Shown: in pieces, positions 25,263-30,941 of the stretch | Position numbering within the stretch: position 1 is the first letter of the stretch | Layout: every line of letters starts with the position of its first letter | Translations under genes and position numbers: made by a program | Notes under the pieces: model-generated | What the model saw: the letters and a program-made list of their open reading frames with translations, nothing else | What the model was told of the DNA's origin: nothing | Database searches by the model: none | Origin: Prochlorococcus marinus str. MIT 9215 | GTDB taxonomy: Bacteria > Cyanobacteriota > Cyanobacteriia > PCC-6307 > Cyanobiaceae | Length of the DNA: 32,308 bases | Assembly (NCBI GenBank): GCA_949486985.1 | Contig: CATBLW010000092.1 | Coordinates: 1-32,308 of the forward strand | Direction: 5' to 3'

Positions 25263-26857
25263 TGCCCCAAAAGCGCCTACTTCTATGGATTGCCGGCGCC
25301 TTGGTGGCCCTTCTTGTTATTGGGGGTGTCCTTCAGGTGGTGAGGAACCTGCTCTGGGATCTCAGCTATCTACTTCCTCCATGGCTGATGGGTCCAGTGC
25401 TGCTGCTGACAGCTGCTCTGGTGATCACATTTGTGGTGCAAGTCGGTTGGCCTTGGTGGAAAAACTTCCAACGCCAAAATTCAGGCACAAAAAAAAGCGA
25501 TCGCAAACCACTTTCACCCCCCAGCAGCCGACATCAAGCAGCCAAACAAAGTCTTGAAAGCCTTGATCGTCTACTTGAACGTCTCCAAGATGATGTTTCA
25601 AGGGAAGGGCTCAGGCAAGAACGAGAACGCGTTGGCCAGGAACTCTCCCGAGGCGATCTTGTGGTGGTGGTTTTCGGAACCGGCTCCAGCGGTAAAACCT
25701 CTCTGATCCGCGCATTGCTCAATGAAATGGTGGGCAAAGTTGGCGCTCCGATGGGCTCAACAATGAGCAGCCAGATTTATCGGCTGCGCTTAAAAGGACT
25801 TGAGCGTGGCCTGCAACTCATTGATACGCCAGGAATTCTTGAAGCCGGTGGCGATGGTCTGACTCGAGAGAAAGAAGCGCGTCAACAAGCCAGCAGAGCT
25901 GATCTGATGGTGGTGGTTGTGGACAGTGACTTGCGAGCCACTGAACTGGAAGTGATCAACAGCCTTGCCAATCTCGGCAAACGCTTACTGCTTGTGCTGA
26001 ACAAATGCGATCTTCGCGGCGAAGAAGAAGAACGTCGACTTCTCGATCTGCTGCGGGGGCGTTGCGCTGGCTTACTTGAATCTGAAGATGTCGTCGCCAG
26101 TAGCGCCGCGCCGCAATCGGTAGCGCGTCCAGGCAAGCAGCCATGGCAACCTCCTGCCGAAGTCGACAGCCTGCTACGCCGACTGGCTCAAGTCCTCCAT
26201 GCTGACGGAGAAGAACTTCTAGCCGACAACATCCTCCTCCAATGCCGCCATCTCGGTGATACAGGCCGTCAACTGCTGGATCAGCAACGGCAACAAGAAG
26301 CCCGGCAGTGCGTGGATCGTTACAGCTGGATCAGCGGAGGCGTCGTTGCCGCAACGCCTCTGCCAGTTGTTGATCTCGTTGGCACAGCAGCCGTTAATGC
26401 ACAGATGGTGATGGAAATCGCCAAGGTCTATGGCGTTCAACTCACCCGCAATCGCGCTCAAGAACTGGCGATATCAGTAGGGAGAACCCTTGCTGGACTT
26501 GGAATTGTCAAAGGCGGAGTTGCACTCATCGGAACAGCTCTGAGCGTGAACCTGCCAACGCTGCTATTGGGACGTGCGGTGCAAGGAGTCGCGGCGGCTT
26601 GGCTCACGCGCGTTGCCGGCGCCAGCTTCATCACCTATTTCCAACAAGATCAAGATTGGGGAGATGGTGGCATGCAAGAAGTGGTGCAGCACCACTACGA
26701 CCTCAACCGTCGAGAGTCATCTTTGGAGCGCTTTCTGCAGACAGCTCTGCGGCGGGTTGTTGAACCTCTTCGGCGGGAAAAACGGCGCCAACTTCCACCT
26801 CGCCCAGGGCCTCGGGGGGAGGCGGCAGCATCGGACCACGAGCATCCAGAACCGTGA
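25262..26857 (+). CDS. Membrane GTPase with YcjF/DUF697-like C-terminal domain
   Basis: The 531-residue protein begins with two membrane helices (about 6-26 and 42-62), then a linker and an Era-like G domain: P-loop GTGSSGKTSL near 139-148, G3 LIDTPGILEAGG, and G4 LNKCDLRG. After a helical region come hydrophobic segments (YSWISGGVVAATPLPVVDLVG; LAGLGIVKGGVALIGTALSV) that resemble the YcjF/DUF697 domain found after such GTPases. The tail from about residue 495 is Arg/Pro/Gly-rich and looks disordered; it is encoded where the opposite strand carries another gene. The ATG at 25262 overlaps the TGA of the FHA-PBP gene, so a linked role at the envelope is plausible. Its actual function is unknown. 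Codon pattern and G motifs make the gene certain. Confidence 0.9.
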   Translation: MPQKRLLLWIAGALVALLVIGGVLQVVRNLLWDLSYLLPPWLMGPVLLLTAALVITFVVQVGWPWWKNFQRQNSGTKKSDRKPLSPPSSRHQAAKQSLESLDRLLERLQDDVSREGLRQERERVGQELSRGDLVVVVFGTGSSGKTSLIRALLNEMVGKVGAPMGSTMSSQIYRLRLKGLERGLQLIDTPGILEAGGDGLTREKEARQQASRADLMVVVVDSDLRATELEVINSLANLGKRLLLVLNKCDLRGEEEERRLLDLLRGRCAGLLESEDVVASSAAPQSVARPGKQPWQPPAEVDSLLRRLAQVLHADGEELLADNILLQCRHLGDTGRQLLDQQRQQEARQCVDRYSWISGGVVAATPLPVVDLVGTAAVNAQMVMEIAKVYGVQLTRNRAQELAISVGRTLAGLGIVKGGVALIGTALSVNLPTLLLGRAVQGVAAAWLTRVAGASFITYFQQDQDWGDGGMQEVVQHHYDLNRRESSLERFLQTALRRVVEPLRREKRRQLPPRPGPRGEAAASDHEHPEP

Positions 26858-26945
26858 TCACCGTCAAGTAAAACAAGCCAATTGCAACCGACACAGCACC
26901 CGTGACGATCGCCACCCAGCGACCACGAGTATTTGAAGGAGACAT
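26703..26945 (-). CDS. Small one-helix membrane protein, 80 aa, antisense to GTPase 3' end
   Basis: The protein starts at an ATG at 26945 that overlaps the TGA of the PLP decarboxylase gene (TGATG), a strong sign of translational coupling. It has a short basic N-terminus, one membrane helix (WVAIVTGAVSVAIGLFYLTV, about 10-29) and a Pro/Glu/Ala-rich tail (GPMLPPPPEALGEVEVGAVF onward in part). I recall similar short proteins in marine picocyanobacteria but no function. Its last 155 bases are antisense to the 3' end of the GTPase gene, so the Pro/Glu-rich tail and the Arg/Pro-rich GTPase tail share the same DNA. Confidence 0.7.
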   Translation of the reverse strand: MSPSNTRGRWVAIVTGAVSVAIGLFYLTVITVLDARGPMLPPPPEALGEVEVGAVFPAEEVQQPAAELSAESAPKMTLDG

Positions 26946-28375
26946 CAAGGAAACTCCGGCAAAGATTGATTCAATAAAGATTGATTCAATAAAGCAGCCA
27001 ACTGATCAAGATGCCCAGATTGCGTATGGGGATTGCCCAATACCGCCTTAAGGAAATAACGGCCTTGATGAAGGGGCCTGGACAGCATCAAATGATGATC
27101 AAGCAAACGTTGCCTCGTTGCTACTGACCACTGTTCAACCTGCTCGCGAGCAGCATGGCTAGGACAGCAGGCGAGCACATGCAAAGGCCCCGTGAGAATC
27201 GTCAAGCGTGTCGAATCGAGTTGATTCTGCAAATAGCAACGACGCTGGATGGCTCCATCTAACAAATCTTCGATTCCTTTCTCTCCTAGCTGCCGCAAAC
27301 CCAACCAGAGCTTGAGCACCTCTGCGGGCCTTGATCCCTGCAATCCCATATCACCGCCATGAGCTTCACCCCAGGCTGGTTCCATATAAGGCAAGTCTGT
27401 TGAAAAAGCAGATTCAAGATGCGTTCGATCGGCTACCAGCAATAGAGACGATGTCTTGGTAATACCAAGCAACTTCTGAGGATTCACCATGATCGAATCC
27501 GCTTGCGCCAATCCATCAACGGCTGAAGCTGTTGATGAAGAAAGGGCAAAGGCACCACCAATGGCCGCATCCACATGCAGCCAGAGGCCTTCTCGAGCAC
27601 AGAGCGCTGCCATTGGAGCCAAAGGATCCACAGCACCACGAACAGTCGTCCCCGCCGTCGCCACAACAGCAAAACACCGACGCCCTTGTGATCGCAAAAT
27701 CTTCAACTGATGCTCAAGAGCATTGAGATCAATCCGTCCACCTTCATCAACAGGAACTCTCTGGAGTGCATCAGCAGCCAGACCCATCACTCGAGTGGCC
27801 TTAAGCAATGACACATGGGCATCAGCACTGGCCAAAACGACAGCCTGGGGATCGTGCTGAAGATTCGCCTGCTGACGAGCGACAACCAGCGCCATCAGAT
27901 TGCTGAGGCTGCCTCCACTAGCGGCAACACCCCCAGCTTTAAACGGCAGACCAAATCGCTCGGCGAACCAGCTACAGATCTGTCGTTCCAAACGCGACAG
28001 ACCAGGCGAGAGTTCCTCGGCCAGCAAATTGTTGTTCAATCCTGCACAAATCAGATCAGCCGCGATGGAGGCCGTTAATGGCGGCGGATCGAGATGAGCC
28101 AATGCACCTGGGTGAGAGGGCTGAAAAGCCCCTTCCATCACGAGCTGCAGATCCTCCAGCAAGGCATCACTAGACAAACCATGCCGTGATGGTGGTGCCA
28201 CCTCAGGCAAAACACTTAAGGCTGGTAAAGGCCCCCGATGACTAGCCGAACCGAGCCAATCACATAAGCGAGCACTCGCCTGCTCCAGAAAAGCCTGCAA
28301 CTGTGGATCGAAATGATCAGGCGAAGCAAAAGGCGCCAATGAAACGGCCGGACTTATCTGAGAAGTGCCAGCCAA
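26945..28375 (-). CDS. Group II PLP-dependent decarboxylase
   Basis: This is a fold-type I amino-acid decarboxylase of the glutamate/aromatic/2,4-diaminobutyrate group. The 476 residues show SGGSLSNLMALVVAR (phosphate site), DAHVSLLKATRVMGL with the cofactor-stacking His187, AVVATAGTTVRGAVDPL, HVDAAIGGAFALS with Asp269, and the Schiff-base lysine Lys301 in the segment VNPQKLLGITKTSSLLL. The usual DPHKW around the lysine is NPQKL here. Substrate cannot be fixed; 2,4-diaminobutyrate or an aromatic/acidic amino acid are possible. The ATG at 28375 is clear, and the C-terminus carries a duplicated pentapeptide (LLNQS twice) from a 15-bp tandem repeat. It is coupled to the 80-aa gene downstream and divergent from tadA. 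Confidence 0.88.
   Translation of the reverse strand: MAGTSQISPAVSLAPFASPDHFDPQLQAFLEQASARLCDWLGSASHRGPLPALSVLPEVAPPSRHGLSSDALLEDLQLVMEGAFQPSHPGALAHLDPPPLTASIAADLICAGLNNNLLAEELSPGLSRLERQICSWFAERFGLPFKAGGVAASGGSLSNLMALVVARQQANLQHDPQAVVLASADAHVSLLKATRVMGLAADALQRVPVDEGGRIDLNALEHQLKILRSQGRRCFAVVATAGTTVRGAVDPLAPMAALCAREGLWLHVDAAIGGAFALSSSTASAVDGLAQADSIMVNPQKLLGITKTSSLLLVADRTHLESAFSTDLPYMEPAWGEAHGGDMGLQGSRPAEVLKLWLGLRQLGEKGIEDLLDGAIQRRCYLQNQLDSTRLTILTGPLHVLACCPSHAAREQVEQWSVATRQRLLDHHLMLSRPLHQGRYFLKAVLGNPHTQSGHLDQLAALLNQSLLNQSLPEFP
26961..26994 (-). repeat. 15-bp tandem duplication at the decarboxylase C-terminus
   Basis: AAAGATTGATTCAAT occurs twice in a row without mismatch (26961-26990), followed by the first four bases of a third unit. 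On the coding strand it duplicates LLNQS four codons before the stop region of the decarboxylase gene. Like the repeat at 12056 it has a 15-bp unit and is frame-neutral. Confidence 0.93.
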
Positions 28376-28477
28376 GAGAAAAACTCAATCAAGTTCCATT
28401 GTCCCTCCTGATGGCATTGTTCGAGCAGAACCCGTGAGTTGCCTTTGCCGCTGGAAAGACCTTTAGAACTCAATCAG

Positions 28478-28969
28478 ATGCAGCAGCGCCAGTGGATGAG
28501 GCGGTTATTAATGCGTGCAGACCATCTCGGAAGACTTGGGGAAGTTCCAGTGGTCGCCGTGGTTCTTGATGGAGAGGGTCGTTGCATCGGCCATGGCAGC
28601 AATCAACGTGAACGCAACCGCGACCCGCTTGGACATGCCGAGCTGATAGCCATCCGACAAGCGGCTTGGCTGCGAGGCGACTGGCGCTTCAACGACTGCA
28701 CCTTGCTGGTGACGCTTGAGCCTTGTCCGATGTGTGCAGGGGCCTTGGCTCAAGCACGCATGGGACAAGTGATCTTTGCAGCCTCAGATCCCAAGAGGGG
28801 CGGGCTTGGAGGCAGCCTAAATCTCGCCACTCACCCCAGTGCCCACCATCAAATGCGGGTTGTGGGTGGGGTGATGGAAGAGCCGGCAAGACTGCAACTT
28901 GAAGCCTGGTTCAGGCAGCGACGGCAACGCCCTGACGGAAACTTGGCAACTCCGACTCAAACAGATTGA
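28478..28969 (+). CDS. tadA: tRNA-specific adenosine deaminase
   Basis: TadA converts adenosine to inosine at the wobble position of tRNA-Arg(ACG). With the ATG at 28478 the protein has 163 residues. The deaminase motif is complete: H53-A-E55 in PLGHAELIAIRQA, and C83-x2-C86 in LEPCPMCAGAL, followed by the TadA-type IFAASDPKRGGLGGSLNL. A TTG at 28439 would add 13 residues and cannot be excluded; MQQRQWMRRLLMRA after the ATG matches the normal N-terminus. The last 59 bases overlap the convergent aminotransferase gene, so the C-terminal tail (RQRPDGNLATPTQTD) is probably not structural. Confidence 0.93.
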   Translation: MQQRQWMRRLLMRADHLGRLGEVPVVAVVLDGEGRCIGHGSNQRERNRDPLGHAELIAIRQAAWLRGDWRFNDCTLLVTLEPCPMCAGALAQARMGQVIFAASDPKRGGLGGSLNLATHPSAHHQMRVVGGVMEEPARLQLEAWFRQRRQRPDGNLATPTQTD

Positions 28970-30095
28970 GCAGCCGATCCACGTTCTCTGGCGTTGAGTT
29001 GTATCCCATCAGACCAATTCTCCAGATTTTGCCTGCCAAGCTGCCAAGTCCACCTCCAACTTCAATGCCGTGCTTATTAAGCAAGTGGAGGCTAAAAGCT
29101 TTGCCATCAACACCCTCAGGGATGCTGACAGTCGTCAACGTTGGCAATCGCAGCTCCTCAGGAACATGCAACTTCAGGCCAAGGCGATCGAGGCCAGCCC
29201 AGAGTTTTTCAGCATTAGCTCGATGGCGAGTCCATGAATTCTCAAGCCCCTCATCAGCGAGGAGGCGCAAGGCTTCACGCATACCGAAATTCATATTCAC
29301 CGGTGCCGTGTGGTGATAAACGCGATCGCTGCCCCAGTACTGATTAAGCAGCGACACATCCAAATACCAATTAGGCACCTTGCCGCTGCGAGCAGCAAGC
29401 TTCGCTTCCGCACGCGGACCCATGGTGAAAGGACCAAGGCCAGGAGGGCAGCTAAGACCTTTCTGGCTGCAGCTATAGGCCAAATCAACCTTCCAATCAT
29501 CAAGGAAGACGGGCACTGCTCCTAGGGAGGTGACGGTGTCAAGAAGTAGCAGGCAGTTGTGTTGACGGCATAGATCACCAATGCCGTCCATCGGCTGGCA
29601 AACACCTGTGGAGGTCTCTGCATGCACAAGAGCCAAAATCGCTGGACGATGCTCAATCAGAGCCGCCTCCAGTTCTTCAAGAGAGAACGCCTCACCCCAA
29701 TTTTTTTCAATCAGCTGAACATTGGCTCGGTAGCGCCCGGCCATATCAGCAAGGCGATTACCGAAATAACCATTAACTCCGACCAGAACGGTGTCACCTG
29801 GTTCAACCGTGTTGGCCAACGTGGCCTCCATAGCAGAGCTTCCGGTACCGCTCATCGGCAGAGTGAGGCGGTTGTTGGTTTGCCAGGTGTAGCGAAGCAA
29901 CTCCTGCACCTCACTCATCAGCTCGACATAGAGCGGGTCAAGATGTCCTATCGGACTCCGCGCTAGCGCCTGCAAAACAATTGGATGGGCATTTGAAGGG
30001 CCAGGTCCAAGCAGAAGTCGTTCCGGTGTGGAAATCGGTCCGAGATCCTTCTTGTGACTTTGGTCAACCGGGGGGAGGGATTGCGTCGTCGCCAA
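28911..30095 (-). CDS. Class V aminotransferase, alanine/serine--glyoxylate type
   Basis: This PLP enzyme moves an amino group from alanine or serine to glyoxylate, giving glycine; in cyanobacteria it serves the photorespiratory 2-phosphoglycolate pathway. The 394 residues show LLLGPGPSNAHPIVLQALAR at the N-terminus, SGTGSSAMEATLANTVEPGD, VHAETSTGVCQPMD, the cofactor Asp186 in LLLLDTVTSLGAVP and the Schiff-base Lys212 in SCSQKGLSCPPGLGP. Length and order match the AGXT/SgaA group. The preferred amino donor cannot be told. The ATG at 30095 follows apcF by 96 bases on the same strand; co-transcription is possible. Its 3' end overlaps tadA by 59 bases. Confidence 0.9.
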   Translation of the reverse strand: MATTQSLPPVDQSHKKDLGPISTPERLLLGPGPSNAHPIVLQALARSPIGHLDPLYVELMSEVQELLRYTWQTNNRLTLPMSGTGSSAMEATLANTVEPGDTVLVGVNGYFGNRLADMAGRYRANVQLIEKNWGEAFSLEELEAALIEHRPAILALVHAETSTGVCQPMDGIGDLCRQHNCLLLLDTVTSLGAVPVFLDDWKVDLAYSCSQKGLSCPPGLGPFTMGPRAEAKLAARSGKVPNWYLDVSLLNQYWGSDRVYHHTAPVNMNFGMREALRLLADEGLENSWTRHRANAEKLWAGLDRLGLKLHVPEELRLPTLTTVSIPEGVDGKAFSLHLLNKHGIEVGGGLGSLAGKIWRIGLMGYNSTPENVDRLLNLFESELPSFRQGVAVAA

Positions 30096-30191
30096 GGCCC
30101 TTGGTCAGATCAATTGAAGGGAGCCTACGCAGTCATCCGCCCCAGCTGGGATTTTCTTTGAGGGATTGCAACGGCAAACCTTCAAATCGCA

Positions 30192-30716
30192 TCAACGCTG
30201 ACGCACATCACTGATGGCCAAACCATTGGCCAAATGCTCGAAGGGCTGTTTAACGAGGGCAAGACGATCCTGAGGAATTCCTGCAGCGACTAAACGTTCG
30301 ACAACAACATCGCCCAGCAGAACAATGCTGCGCACAGTTGGCCCCGTTGGAACACTGAGGCTCTTGTAGGTGTCGTCTAAACCATTCAGAACCCGCTCAT
30401 TGAGGATTGAGCTGTCACCAGAAACGAGTGCGTAGCTGGCATAACGCAGGAAATAGTCCATATCGCGTAAACACGCTGCCAGCCGCCTTGTGGTGTAGGC
30501 CATGCCACCAGGAAGCAGTAACTCCGGATCATCAACGAACAAACGCTGACTAGCTTCTCGAACGATTTCAGTCGCTTCGCAATTGATCAGCTCAACGGCC
30601 TGGATCCGCAAAGCCGACTCACTGAGATAACCCTCAATCGTGGCGATAGCAGAGGGATCGAGGTAACGACCGAGCTGGTCGTAACGGCCAATCAACCCTG
30701 TGATGGCATCACGCAT
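30192..30716 (-). CDS. apcF: Allophycocyanin beta-18 subunit
   Basis: ApcF is a minor beta-type subunit of the phycobilisome core that pairs with the core-membrane linker ApcE and helps pass energy to photosystem II. The 174 residues start MRDAITGLIGRYDQLGRYLD and contain YTTRRLAACLRDMDYFLRYASYAL with the chromophore-binding Cys82, then LNERVLNGLDDTYKSLSVP. MRDA at the start and the Pro-Glu-Leu insertion before the PGG turn separate it from ApcB. Residue 72, where ApcB and CpcB carry the methylated asparagine, is Met. It is somewhat longer than the usual 161-169 residues because of its C-terminal tail. It is divergent from glnA across 225 bases and is the best evidence that the cell makes phycobilisomes. 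Confidence 0.92.
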   Translation of the reverse strand: MRDAITGLIGRYDQLGRYLDPSAIATIEGYLSESALRIQAVELINCEATEIVREASQRLFVDDPELLLPGGMAYTTRRLAACLRDMDYFLRYASYALVSGDSSILNERVLNGLDDTYKSLSVPTGPTVRSIVLLGDVVVERLVAAGIPQDRLALVKQPFEHLANGLAISDVRQR

Positions 30717-30736
30717 GGAGGCAGCCTGGTCGATGT

Positions 30737-30782
30737 CTAGGAGGAAATTAACACTTTTGATCAGCCGAAAATCCCCTCCTAG
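30737..30782. repeat. Inverted repeat upstream of apcF
   Basis: CTAGGAGG (30737-30744) and CCTCCTAG (30775-30782) are perfect 8-bp inverted copies separated by 30 bases, between 21 and 66 bases upstream of the apcF ATG. They could be a hairpin in the apcF leader RNA or a two-site operator; nothing in the sequence decides this. Confidence 0.45.
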
Positions 30783-30863
30783 CCTGAGATCCGAACAAGT
30801 TGACAGAAACGGTTACGGAAACAGTTGCCAAAAAGCCTCTGAAATGGCCTTTTTTGAGAAGAA

Positions 30864-30879
30864 TGTAGTGGTTGAAACA
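30864..30879 (+). promoter_or_regulatory. NtcA-binding site upstream of glnA
   Basis: TGTAGTGGTTGAAACA matches the NtcA consensus TGTA-N8-TACA at seven of eight fixed positions (AACA in place of TACA). It is 62 bases upstream of the glnA ATG, and a TAN3T-type -10 box follows 22 bases later, the standard spacing of an NtcA-activated promoter. NtcA activation of glnA by nitrogen shortage is well established in cyanobacteria. Confidence 0.7.
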
Positions 30880-30901
30880 AAAATGGTGGCACGCCTCTGA
30901 T

Positions 30902-30907
30902 TACGGT
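30902..30907 (+). promoter_or_regulatory. Putative -10 box of the glnA promoter
   Basis: TACGGT fits the TAN3T form and lies 22 bases after the NtcA-like site, which takes the place of a -35 box. Transcription would start near 30914, leaving a leader of about 28 bases. Confidence 0.5.
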
Positions 30908-30941
30908 CTTTCACTAGAAAACGTTCGGTCGCAACATCTCC

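Noticed and set aside
30826..30857. A/T-rich imperfect hairpin (AAAAAGCC...GGCCTTTTTT) between apcF and glnA.
   Set aside because: It needs a bulge to pair and lies between two divergent promoters, where a terminator would have no obvious transcript to end.
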